A stretch of DNA of 64,000 bases from Leucocoprinus leucothites (taxonomy: Eukaryota > Basidiomycota > Agaricomycetes > Agaricales > Agaricaceae): positions 2,914,001 through 2,978,000 of the forward strand of contig JAACJO010000002.1 of the NCBI GenBank assembly GCA_013368445.1, given 5' to 3'. Both the position numbers and the translations under genes were made by a program. Under the pieces are notes generated by a model. That model ran no database searches and was not told where the DNA came from. It saw only the letters and a program-made list of their open reading frames with translations. The stretch's first letter is position 1, and every line of letters starts with the position of its first letter. Positions 10,856 through 22,310 of this stretch are shown in pieces.

Positions 10856-12699
10856 ATGTCACTACTAGCCTCAACAACAGGACGCGCATTTGCTCGTGCA
10901 TCTGTCTCTGCCACCAATCTAGCTTCAAGCTCGACCTCCCCACTCGGCGTAACAGTTCTCTTCGAATCGAGACGGTATGCCAGTCGAAGACGTGCCAAGG
11001 CTAGAGCAGCAAGTATGACTCTCTTTTTCGTTCTCAATATCAAATTTGTGCTGATATATCTCTCTTGTGCTTGGTAGAAAAAGGCTCTGTTATTCAGAGA
11101 GATTCGATGGGAAAGCCTATTTCGGCGAAGAGGGAGCGTACACCGCCTGTTGGTCGTTCATTCTGTCATAGTCGGATGTTAGTGCTAACAGTTTGATTTT
11201 TGTGTAGCTGTTCACGCCGCTTGCTGTGGATAATCTGACGGACCCGGTGTTTGAGGTTGATACTCGACCGGAGGAAATCGAGTTTCCTGTGTTCTCAGCT
11301 GTGAGTTCTTACCTACCCTTTCATTCCTTAACACATGACGATTGATAATGGCTTACCTGGTAATAGAAAACTTTGAATAAGGATCACCTAGGCGAAGCTC
11401 TCTCATTCTCCACGTCTGCAGAGGCAAAAGAAGCGCGCAGACAATTCGGGCTACCAAAAACCATTTGGAAAGACGTATGCCTATCTGTCTAATCACATCT
11501 ATTCATATCGTTCACCTTGATTTACAGTTCAGACTACTGCCGAAACCGGTCTCGGTCGTTAGAAACACCACACTTGAGCTAACCAACTACCTCAAACAAG
11601 TCAAGGCCGATAAACTGTCAAGTGAAGACGCAAGACTCGTGTTTAGTGGAAGAATTGGTTCAGGAAAAAGTTATGCATTACTGCAAGCTGTGGAATGGTG
11701 CGTGGCGAATGGTTGGATTGTGTTATATATCCCCAGGGGTACGTGGTCTCTCTTTTCGTCGTTAAGTGATCGCTAAACTGAAATGTCTATACAGCTGTGG
11801 ACCTCGTAAACTCTACCTCACCTTATACATACGACCTCCGCACTCAAACATTCCTCCAACCCGAAGCTGCTCATCAACTCTTACATCGTGCACGTATCGC
11901 CAACGGAAAAATATTCAAGCAGCTCAAACTTGAAAATACTTTGGACCTCGGGGAGGGTTATAAACCCGCAAAAGCTGGAACAACTTTATTCGACTTTTGT
12001 GACGTGTCGAAGGAAGAGGTTGCGAAAGCACCGCTTGTGTTAGATTTGTTGGTAAAGGAATTGCAGGAGCAGACTGCGTGAGTGTCATTCTTCCTCCAAA
12101 CTGCGTAGTAGCGCAACTTTTCTGATGGATGACTTTGACAGGCACCCCGTCCTACTCGCAGTCGACGACTTCCAAGCACTCTTCAATAAATCCCTCTACC
12201 GCGACCCCCACTTCAAACCTATCTCACCTTACCACCTCTCCACTCCTCGCCTCCTACTCTCCCTCTTCTCCCCAACACACAAGAAATTCAAATTTGGCGC
12301 TTGTATAGGCGCTATAACATCCTCTGATCCCAAGTTCCCAATTAGCTTAGAGTTGAAGGATATGTTGGGAGTGACGGATCAAGCTGATCAGCCTGTTGTG
12401 GAGGAACCGTATGTGAAGAGGAGTCAAGTGTTGAAGGGGTATTTGGAGGGTGTGGCGGGCGTTGAGGTGCCGAATAAGTTGACGTTGAAAGAGGCTGCGT
12501 CGGTGTTTGAGGTGTGGATGAAGCAGCGGGCGTTGGCTACTAGTAAGTCTATTTTGTTTTTTTCTGTGATAGCATTTTTGTCTGATGATTGACGGTTATA
12601 GATGCACATGATGAGTTGTTTATGGCCAAATATGTCGAGTCGGCTGGGAACCCGCGTGATTTCGTTTGGAAGGGTCTTTTGCGCACTTTACAGACTTAG
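10856..12699 (+). CDS. DAP3: Mitochondrial small-subunit ribosomal protein mS29 (DAP3 / Rsm23)
   Basis: mS29 is the GTP-binding protein of the mitochondrial ribosome small subunit. Exons: 10856..11012, 11078..11148, 11208..11300, 11367..11474, 11528..11738, 11795..12077, 12142..12542, 12602..12699, giving 473 aa, all GT-AG. The N-terminus is Ala/Ser/Arg-rich with few acidic residues, as expected of a mitochondrial targeting peptide. The P-loop GRIGSGKS lies near residue 180 (about 11650), and the Walker B-like LLAVDDFQALF is in exon 7. The end, NPRDFVWKGL, is typical of the family. Its length is normal for a fungal mS29 and every exon join is in frame, so the gene looks intact. It ends 223 bp from the convergent MMS2 gene. 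Confidence 0.93.
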
Positions 12700-12922
12700 A
12701 CGCCTTAGAGGATATACACGTTCTAATCTTTTCGTCAAGTGATAATACTAATGATATTTCCCGATCGAAAGCGAATACAACAAGAGGCCAAAAGTCGTTA
12801 TGTGTGTGTGAGTAATGGGATTCGTGCAAACTACAGAGAGATTATGAGCAAATACTGCTGTTGCTGTGAGAGAGGAAATGATTGATTGTCGATCATCCTT
12901 CGATTGGATCATCATGCGACAT

Positions 12923-13706
12923 CTAGAAAGTCGAGCCTTCGGGAGGCTGAGGAAGCTTCCGGTTGTTGAACGACGCCATTTCGCTGGACAGTCGTGTGGT
13001 GAATATAGAAGTGTAACAGTAATCGGAGCCAATGGTCGCCGTCAATAGCATAACGACATCACACAGCAATACAAAGAAACAAGAAAACAAAAAATGAGTC
13101 ACACGAGAAGACAAAGACTTGTAAATACTCACCGTCGAATTTCAACCAATACACTCTCAATACTATGATTCCTTGTCCAACCAGCCAACACGGGTAGTTT
13201 GGTGGGGTCGACCACTCCATTCGTTTGGTTGACGAAAGGTAAGTTGACACGGGAGATGAATTGGACAGTGGGTGGTCTTTCGGGATAATGTTCGCCACAG
13301 GTGATGCGGAGGCTGTAGATACGGTTTTCGTGTACGGTCTGTATGGTGGTGTAATGTGATATACATGTGTTGATTGGTCGTATCGTGTGGAGATCGGGGT
13401 GGAGGATCGAGGGAATGAGATGGTAGATGTTGGAATTAGATCGTGTATAGACGATGAGTGGGAGAGAGTATAAAGAACGTACATGACCTGGACCGATGAT
13501 AGTGCCATTCCAGTTACTCATCATGATATCGTCTCCATCTTCGAGGCCGTATGAGCAGGACCCATCGCCGATACCCTTTTCGCCCTTTTCGAGTTCTTCG
13601 AGGAGTTTAAAGTTGCGAGGGACTAGGTATGGGGCGTGATTACATATTATATAGAGTGAGGGATGTGAGATTGTGGTTAGTAGTGAGTGGGCGTACCTTT
13701 GGCCAT
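12923..13706 (-). CDS. MMS2: Ubiquitin-conjugating enzyme E2 variant Mms2/UEV
   Basis: Mms2 is the catalytically inactive E2 partner of Ubc13. The pair makes Lys63-linked ubiquitin chains, chiefly on PCNA in post-replication DNA repair. Exons on the minus strand: 13697..13706 (10 nt, ATG GCC AAA G), 13483..13622, 13133..13338, 12923..12983, giving 138 aa, almost the same as yeast Mms2 (137). The sequence is strongly conserved: PRNFKLLEELEKGEKG, then NWNGTIIGPG, HYPERPPTVQF, and the C-terminal NRKLPQPPEG. As in all UEVs there is no active-site cysteine in the expected place. Two introns (144 and 149 nt) are longer than most in the window. The gene is convergent with DAP3. Confidence 0.96.
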
Positions 13707-14295
13707 TGGGATGTGTGAGGGATTGAAAGTGCTGTGGAGGAGAGGATCAGGATTGGATTTGATCTGGGTCCGGCGGCTGGCTGTGGCGGTGATAAGTGCG
13801 GGAATGATAGATTGATGTGTGGTTATGTCATCGAGACTGCCTTCCTCGCTCTTCCAAAAGGTTGCGACCCCTTGTTATTAATAAGGTTTCGGAGGGCCGG
13901 AGAAAGTACTCTTTAGATTTACTGACTCCCATGAAACGGCCGTTCTGGGTTGTCTTCCGATCCTAATACAGCCATGCGTCAGTAAGTGTATATGGATCCG
14001 ATTGCCGTGACCAGGTTATTTTGAGACGAAACGAGTTTTAGGTGCTGAATTTAGGAGGGTTAATAGTCCGTGGTTGAATCATTCAATTTGACTCTTAACC
14101 CCATAACATGATAGGCTCATGAGGTAGAGAGTTCTACGGGAGAAGATGAATCGGACACCGACCGTTTTGGCGACCGTGTTTGTTTGGTACTTGCCGCAAT
14201 GCAACTGATCCGGGAGTCCTGTTCTAAACACGTCACCGCCACCTCCTATCTTCTACCCCTCGTGCTCTTTCCTTACCACTACATCTCCACACAAG
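13707..14295. other. Divergent promoter region MMS2 (-) / wax synthase (+)
   Basis: No gene is seen. The region holds the promoters of both flanking genes. I found no repeat or RNA gene. Confidence 0.5.
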
Positions 14296-15536
14296 ATGTT
14301 CTGGATTCTTTCAGTCGCAGTACTTTATTTTCTTCTCATAATTGTCGCGGTTACGCTCTCCCCAGACTCCCTGGGCTTTCGATTCGCTTGCCTCGCCGCC
14401 TTATCCTTGGTCCTAGACAATATCCCTCACACTTCCTCTACATCAAATATCGATATTTCTGTCACCTACCAAACCGTCTTATACATGGCGATCATGCTCC
14501 TCGTAGCCTCGGACCATATCCTTCTACACCAAGCCTCGAAGGTGCATACACGAATCAAACAACGCCGCCCCTTCTCGCAAATGACAATTCTCTCTCGCTT
14601 CATCTGGTCCACGGACCTTATACTTGGTCAGCGTGGCGTAAACTGGTCCTGGCAGGTTCCGTATCTTCAACGGTCGTCGATCTCGAGAGGTGCCTTTCTT
14701 ATCAAGAAATCCACTCTGTTGTTGGCTATTGTTACCTTCACCAACACTTTGGACAATCTGATGGGGATAATCCGGCTTTTCAAGGGAAGGTCTCTCTACG
14801 GGAAGGGGGCTTTGTGAAGCAGGTTGTCAATGTTGGACTCTTTTGGTGGACGATTGCCTCTTCTCAATTGTTTAACTATACACTCTCGGCTATCCTGCTG
14901 GTATCGCTCGGGATCTACGAACCTTATGACTGGCCCTCCCTCTATGGTCGCTGGAGCGACGCGAAATCTGTTCGAAAATTCTGGGGGTAAGTACCTTTGC
15001 TCTAATAGCAGTTTGGCGTTGATTCGACTTCACATCAGGCAAACATGGCATCAACTCCTACGTCGGGTGAGTAAATGTGCATCTGTTTCAATTCTTATTG
15101 TAACTCCAACATCAGCCGCTGCAAGAGCACGGGAAGTTCATCCCAGAACGAATTCTCGGACTTGCACCCGGTTCAATAATCACGTCTTACTTTCAGCTCT
15201 ATACCGCGTTCTTACTATCGGGTTCTGTCACACCGTCGGGGATTGGGCAGTGACACCTCCGCGATTGCTAAACCGAACGAACACGATCACATTCTTCTTG
15301 CTTCAAGCCATTATCATCACATTCGAAGACGCGATTATCTTCGTCGGTCGAAGATTTGGGTTCTCGCGTCCACCGTCTGCCCTCTGCTATCTTTGGGTTA
15401 TTGTTTGGATGACTTGGCTAGTCCGATTTGGATGGATGGAATGTTGCAGGCTGGAGTCAAATTTCGATATGACGATTTCTTGAACGCTGTGTTGCATTTG
15501 GGCATGAGAATTGGTGTTTTTGCCAAGTTGGGATGA
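14296..15536 (+). CDS. Wax-synthase-like membrane O-acyltransferase, with three 1-nt frame breaks
   Basis: This is a multi-pass membrane protein of the wax synthase-like (MBOAT-related) group, which acylates alcohols and is common next to terpenoid genes in fungi. The N-terminal helix is FWILSVAVLYFLLIIVAVTL. The signature FWGQTWHQLLRR spans an intron (14987..15038); a second intron is 15067..15115. Later come SGSV-HTVGDW, holding the conserved histidine, and a helix ending near YLWVIVW. The frame breaks three times: near 14762-14766 (four G, five needed), near 15229 (one C, two needed) and near 15417 (two G, three needed). Each break is a single missing base, and restoring the frame gives the family pattern every time. 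I therefore think these are sequence errors rather than decay, but cannot exclude a pseudogene. The donor substrate is unknown. Confidence 0.6.
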
Positions 15537-17231
15537 TACGAGTCTTGTATAGATGCTTCAAGGACTCACCCAGTGGACGATGTAAAATAAGTAATATTTA
15601 TAATTCGGCAACCTTCATAGGTTGGACGTCCACCATTAATAGTGTGGGTCACTATTCCAGCCCAACGCCAACCTTTCTCGCCGCGGGCCCAGTTGAGCTT
15701 TTTCAAGAACGGAAAATGAAGCGCTGAACGAGTTCATATTTAATACATCTAATATATCTCGCGATCCACGCAGGAAACGTCCGGCGACCGTAGCTTAAAG
15801 ATGCCTACTACACCAAAGCGAATACAGTAACAAATTTCCATCTAAAATAAAGTAGCCATTCAGTGTTATCCTCGGATTTCAGAGGCTTCATGCGTGTTCT
15901 TATGTGTGGGTGGAACCTCAGGCTGGTTAAGTTCTTCAGCCTCCATCAATTCTTAGCTCTCACTGGCTCCGAGTAGCATAAATGACGCACTCAAACTTCG
16001 GAATTCAGCATGGCGCTGATGAAACCCTAAATACCTTTTGTTCGGCTCAGGTCTAACTCTCGGTTTACACGTGATGATTCCCCAGTAAATCTTTACTTTA
16101 CTGGATTACACAGAGTTCATCTCGTTGGGGCGGCATGTTATCTGGACCTGTCTCCGTAAAAAGATTATCACCGCATTTCCAACTTTATCTATTTGGAACT
16201 GATGGTGCACGACCATGTAAATCTGTTATTCGATTCTCCAATATTCAGGTACAAAGGCCTGCTTAAACCCTGGGGACGTTTGAACACCGAACATAGATTT
16301 CTGCAGAGCAAACGGTGTGTGTGAGTTCATGTACCGGCCTAGGTCTTACAATCGCCGCAATGAAAGTCAATGGTACTTCGGCTTCTCAGGGGATATATTT
16401 GTCGTCTGACCTATGTAGCTTCTCAACGCCACTAGTTCAGCTAAGTCCCAGGAACACAGTTCCACTTCTCTCTCATAACTGTCACGATGGCTTGATATCA
16501 CCGATGTATCGCTGGCACCTTATCGCCAATTTTGGTTGAATGTAAGGAAATCGTTTATTCGCGATGCCTGTTGGGCTTGACCCTTAATATCTTAATATCA
16601 TTTAGGTCTTGACACTTCGTGTGGAGTCGTGGACACTGACTGTTTTTGGTATATTCTTCCACCTATAGGATAGTTGACCAGGTTTAGTAGCGAATCTTTC
16701 AGATTTCAAGTTGTGTTATTGAAGTAGACAAGATCCCCTACTCGGAAAATGACCGTTCCAAATAAGAGACATTTAAATTTCCTTGATTTCCTCCAAGGTG
16801 GTCAGAACGAGCCAAACATGATCATCTTCCCATAGTTGTTGAGTGGTCTCTCTCGAACTATTCAAGTCGGCCCTCAGGTGTCGAACTCATTCAGCATGTA
16901 ATAGCTCTCAGATTTTCGAGTTCACTGAGCTGAATATATACCACTGAAGTATTCACTGTGCACCATCTACAGATGGTCAGAAGATAGTACAGCGAAAGAA
17001 CAGAGTTGACCAGAGTTCTATAATTTATTTAACCAAATGAGTAGAGAAAGTTGCTGAGTGTAAGATACAATTTGACCATAACGTATACGTACATAATTTA
17101 CTGCTACACCCAGGTCCACTCTGCAAGAATAAATATATACAAGAGATCCGAGTTTGTAGAGCTGTGTACCCAATACAGAATAGCCAGCACTACCGTATTA
17201 TAAATAGTGTTCACGAGTTCTGCAATTCCTT
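15537..17231. other. Intergenic, 1.7 kb
   Basis: I found no gene, RNA gene or repeat. The open frame at 16315-16539 has no recognisable features. The right end is the 3' flank of calpain 3. Confidence 0.45.
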
Positions 17232-20181
17232 CTATCTCCGAAATGATCGACGGTGACGAGAGCGGTTGACAGAGCTCTCTCGACTTGTGCTCCGGGTCAC
17301 GCTTCTACTCGTGCTCCTGCTCCTCCCCCGCGCGCTCCTCCCCCTCGTACTCGAGGCATTGTCCTCGTTCTCATCATCACTTGACGATTCCCCAATCCTC
17401 CCCACGATTTCAATCGGGCCCTCGGAGACGGGATCCGTACCAGTATTCACATATACCCGTAATCCTACATGTACGACATGTTCATCGTCCCTTAGTACCT
17501 TCACATTTGTCAGCTTGTCGTTCGGGGTCTCAGGCGGAGCTGGACTGGCGGGTCGCGACCATTGGTTTTGAGGGCCTGGTCCCGTGTAATAATTGAAGAA
17601 ATTCGGCTGGGGAGACCATGGGGCTGGATATACAATAGGGCCTGGCGGCCTTGGACCCACGACGGATGGTCGGTCTCCAGCAACACGAGTATCTCGAGTA
17701 TAGCCAGTGTAACGAGGTGGCGACGGAAGTGGTTTATACCCTCGTTTATATTTATCTTTCTGCTTCTGCTTTTGCCTTGGTTGTGGTGCTGCAATCGGAA
17801 GCGGAATTTCAGCGCGAGTTTTGTTGGGAGGGGGAACACGAGCATCCTGGATAAGACCCTTAGGGCGCGAGGACCTCTTTTTCCTAAGCTTCTTGACGAC
17901 TGTTTTCGTGGTTTTTATGATAGTTTCGAAATCACTGGTTGATTCATCGTTAGTGAAATATTCTGTGTCGTTATCGGAGTTGTCTTCGTTCTCTGGCTGG
18001 GCATGTTTCTTCTGATATCGTCGTTTGTCGCGTTGGATAAGATCGTCCAAGGATACTGGTAGGGTGTGCGCGAATAGGCTACTCACGTACGGTCAGCTTG
18101 ATGAAAACATTTTAGGAAACATGCAGTCACTTACTCTCGTGAGACATCTTAAGAGTAGCGAAGAGGGATTGATGAGCTGAGGGGCAAGAATGACTTCGAT
18201 AAGCACTTACTAGAAGAGATCGATCTACCTTCGGCACGCTTCGTCATAATCCTTGAGAGCTTCAAAAGCTGCCAGTCCTCGAGGTTAATTTCCTATGCTA
18301 CCATTTCACAAGTCTGTTACATTCCAAGGACTGAGAGCCTTACCACAGGAGCACTCGCGTCAATCAAGCGATCGAGACGGGCCTGGTGATATATATATAT
18401 ATTATGCGGCCAACCTAGAAGCAGGGCGATAGATTACTCACGTATACAATGTATGTCCCAGCTTCCAGCCGTACCTCGACGCTAACGTCACGAGCTTGGA
18501 ATTTCGTATGCTGAGTCTCCACGATTGGGTTATCTTCGCCAGCCTTAACAAGCACGAAATCGAGTGTCCAGAGGGACCGACTAGCAAGGTCTCTGAAATA
18601 CCGAGTATTGAGCTGGGCCAGGGAAATCACGGTCGATGCCGCAGAGGGGAGCGTGAACGTGACTGACAAGATCCCAATGAGATCGGATAGCCATCTCGGA
18701 AAAGTGCAGAGAAACATACATGAGACGTCGCCATAGGAAAAAGCCGTAGGAAGCGGCCTGCAGGGAACACAAAGCCATTGAGAAGACATGCGCCACGAAG
18801 AATCGAAAAGTATCGTTCTGTCGATATCGGTGAAACATTCTAGCCAGTCGCCATCTAAGATGGAGCATCAATATTGCAGGAGCCCAAATGAAGGTACATG
18901 TACTCACACTCCATGATAAACTGACCATCCTCACCGAAACTATGTCCGAGCTCATCCAGCACGTTGATCCACTCTTTTGTCCACTCCTTGGAACCATCTG
19001 ACCATCGGCCTGTCCATTCGATCTTCCCCCAAGGGTTACGCAACACCACAAATCTTCTGCCTTTACACTCCACCGCGCGAAGAACGGCGTAGGCATGCGC
19101 CGTAACAAGTCCCTGAACCTTGATCTCTGATTGTGGCGCACGATTATTTGGGGGGCTGATTTGGCACGTGAAAAGTCTGTCCTTATTTGCTCGGAGAAGT
19201 TCGTCAGTCCAGAAGCGGTCCGGGTCCAGAATGTCCTGCGCCACGGTCAGGCCACAATCCCGCATAGAATTAATGTGAAATCACGCGCACGTTAGTGAAT
19301 ATGTTCTTGGAAACACCACCAGTGAGATCTTCCATCGCCTCACATGTCTTCCCCAAATGTAGATATGCATAGTGACCATGCAGTTTTGCGTAGGCTTTCT
19401 CGATCAAGGGGACCCACGTTTCAGTTCGAGCCCCCGAACGCGCGAAATAGAGCGTTTTGCCCTCATTGACAGAAGCCGATTTGAGGTAATAATCTTTATC
19501 GTCGTGGTACAAACTTTGCTCAAATGGTGTGAGATCCTCGAATTTGGGCCGACGAGTGCAAAGCAAACTAGGGTCAAACCACGCTAAGTCGACGAGTTCG
19601 TGAGGTGAGGACGATACTCACTCATCAATGATGACATCAACCCAACGGTTATCTCGAAAGAAGATGAAGCCATAGACACCGACGGTTTCGTCACGCTAAC
19701 GGCAATCAGTAAGCTCTCGAATAACGAGTTTAAGTACATACTTACTGCTATGCAAAGCTGCTCCAGAAGGCCAGGTGCGGTGGCCACAGAAGACAGAGCA
19801 GAGAGGAACCAGCAGTCTCCGATCCCTCCTTGGACAATTTGCGTGGAATCAGGTGTCCCGTTTGCAAAGAACTCGACATTCTTGAATATCTTCGTAGTGC
19901 GAAGGACGTCTGAAGGCGAAAACGTTTCGCCTGGTTTGATGAAAAGTCCGTATAAACATCTGTGTTGGTCATTCTCAAGGTCAAACTCGAGATCTCTGTC
20001 TAGAAGGTGAGAAGTAGCGACAAATGCTGAACGAAATAAATTACCGGAATTTGCGATTGCCTGCTCTACAATCCTTTGCGATTTGCTCGACCCGTTTTTT
20101 GCATCGTGCTATCACCGTTTGCAGTTCAGGAGTGTGCAGTAAACTTGGCTTTTTGGCGACATAAGAATGTGAGCGGTTCAT
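17232..20181 (-). CDS. Calpain-like cysteine protease (calpain 3), complete, RS-rich tail
   Basis: This is a calpain of about 801 aa. Exons on the minus strand: 20045..20181, 19746..19995, 19622..19695, 19291..19567, 18908..19235, 18720..18854, 18442..18662, 18344..18382, 18211..18292, 18135..18147 (13 nt), 17232..18081; the sum is divisible by three. The catalytic residues are Cys107 ([11 protein letters not shown]), His293 (AHAYAV; calpain 2 has GHAYS) and Asn313 (NPWG). Most introns fall where calpain 2 has them; the one at 19236..19290 lies nine codons further on. After the beta-sandwich region comes a basic/Pro-rich disordered tail, the motif VGLRVY...IEIVGRI, and a C-terminal stretch of Arg-Ser repeats. 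The tail differs from the acidic tails of calpains 1 and 2, so the protease cores are alike while the tails have diverged. An (AT)n run lies in one intron. Confidence 0.92.
18389..18402. repeat. (AT)7 microsatellite in a calpain 3 intron
   Basis: Seven AT units lie within the 59-nt intron 18383..18441. It is a simple repeat, possibly length-variable between strains. Confidence 0.8.
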
Positions 20182-22310
20182 AACTGGTCGAAGGCAGAGT
20201 GGAAGTGGTGTGGGTATGTCCAGGGGAGGTCACTCATGGAGGAATGTCATTTTATAGTTCCATTGTTGCGGTACCGCATAGCAGATGAGGAAATGAAGTC
20301 CTTCAATGGCTTTATCATCAGATCCGGGTTTGTCGTGACATGCGGATGATTCAATCTCAGTAACCAACTACCAATTACTCACTTGACACTGCCATTTCTA
20401 TCATGAATAAACAAAAATTATTCCACGCCTGTGTTGGCCCTCATGCATAATCGAAGGTCTGTTCCACTTCGAGCAGTTGAGCAAATTCTCCTAGCTTACA
20501 TGCACATGTCAGTACTCACCTGGTTTCCTAATGGTATTATTCGAGCCCTTTAAATGTCACCTGTATATAAGCCCAAAAATAGACGGAAATTCTACTTGGC
20601 GTGACTCACCCCAGTTCACCCTGCCAACAAGTATGCCCATAATCGTCACTGCCACCCATGCCGTGAATGCATGGTACAAAATGCGTCTCAAGGATGTCTT
20701 GTGGCTTCGATCGATATCGCAGATACATGTGAGCGCGGTTGAATGCTGGTCAGGGTGGGCGTCCCCTTTAGCGGGTTATAGGCTTCACGGGTATATCGCT
20801 GGGGAATTGCTGTAAATCTAAATCTGGTGGCGTGGGTCGTGATTGCATGAGAAAAGGTGGATGTTGGGCGCTCGAATGCTCGGGTGGTTTTCTGTTGTTG
20901 TCCAGTATTTGTCCTACAGTGATTGAAAAAGAGATCACTTTAGCGATATTCCTGCTCCATCTATGCATAAGAAAGTGCGAGTACAATGTGATTCTCCGGG
21001 GCCTGATACGTCGTATGACTGACACGATTGGAACGGCATCACGGCTGTAGTGCCAAATCTCCAGCTGTCAGCTCAAGCCTGAGGCAGAGTTAGCTAAAAC
21101 TCTGACACTCTCGGGGAACTTGCCTCAAGCTCTAGTCAATCGCCTATCTCCAATGATAGAATTCAACATTTTACTAGAATTGAGAACCCAGACGATGCCA
21201 CTTATTACCTTCGCAGTGGCGCTAAGACGTGGAATCAAGACCCCACTTATCTGCATCCGATGCAACGACAGAACCCCCGGCGGACTATTCATGCATTTGA
21301 CTTTGGATATAGAGATCACACACAGCATGTTCGTGTCCCGTGGTCTGTCGGGAGAGACTCCGATGTCATTTCTTGAACCTTCCCGGCTTCTCAGTGACGT
21401 CGACATCCAAATCATGGCACATAATAATAAGAATGACCCGAGACCGTAACCCTTGCGCCCAAAGAAGGCGTATCCAGGGGCTTATCAAATTGTCCGTGGC
21501 CAATCACCTACAGTCATGACAGGATTATAACTCGATCATCCAATATGGTCCGTAAATCGCAAACATTCGGGCTTCATTGATACACCTGAAGACCAATGGC
21601 TCAGTTAATTACTGGTTTGCTCTTTTCACAACAGCTCATTGGGCCTCCCACTGGTTCACGGGTTATAGTTTGGTCAAGCAAAAGTTTATCAATAGACTGC
21701 CAAATGGAAAATAGCGATTAATGCGCGCGACTTGACCTTTCTGACAGTTTATCGGGTCCAAAGGTTAGTACAGCCGTCCATCTCAATCCAATATAGGATC
21801 TATTTTTCCGCCGGTACGCCACCCGGCGGTTTTATCTGTACACAATATCTTCAAACATAAACATACATACACGCACTAAGAAACTACAACTATTAATTGG
21901 TCCGAGTCGGCTCCGATTATCTACTTGAATTTCTGATAAGCAAGGGTTATATTGCTTGAATCCCAATGTGTCCTCAGTCATTCCGAGCTTCGTCTATGCT
22001 CTAGTATATCTCCTTTCATTTTATTCGCTTCAAAAAGAATCCGAGGGGGCTGGTGAGCGACTTGAACACTGTCCCTCTTCAGGTGACAACTTCTTAGGTT
22101 CGTCTTTCGCTTCTTCGATATGTGTCACACATATACGGCTTGCGGGAACTTTCAGTGGCAGAATGGGAGGATCTCCACCATCTAGGGACGCATGTCGGTT
22201 GTATCGGCTGGGAGAACGGGATTTATCACTCCTCCACTCTTCTTGCTTCTGCGATAAGTTAGACACAGAAGGTAAGGTGGCAACATGTGATGAGGGAAAT
22301 AGATGGGGGG
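20182..22310. other. Intergenic, 2.1 kb
   Basis: The left part is the calpain 3 promoter and the right part the 3' flank of membrane gene A. Open frames at 20531-20815, 20768-21025 and 21120-21449 show no family features or consistent splice sites, so I call no gene. Confidence 0.45.

Noticed and set aside
10441..11043. 200-codon reverse-strand frame over the DAP3 start
   Set aside because: No family features, and it overlaps the well-supported first exon of DAP3.
14731..14789. Third intron in the wax-synthase gene (59 nt, GT-AG) to explain the first frame change
   Set aside because: It would remove a conserved-looking stretch; one missing G in the G-run at 14764 keeps it and matches the other breaks.
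17232..18081. RS-rich calpain 3 tail as a separate splicing-factor gene
   Set aside because: The microexon and splice sites join it in frame to the calpain core, as in the two paralogues.
20768..21025. Possible fourth, truncated copy of the membrane-protein family
   Set aside because: None of the core segments (REWKTLNII, FIIRF, FWNVWVM) is present.
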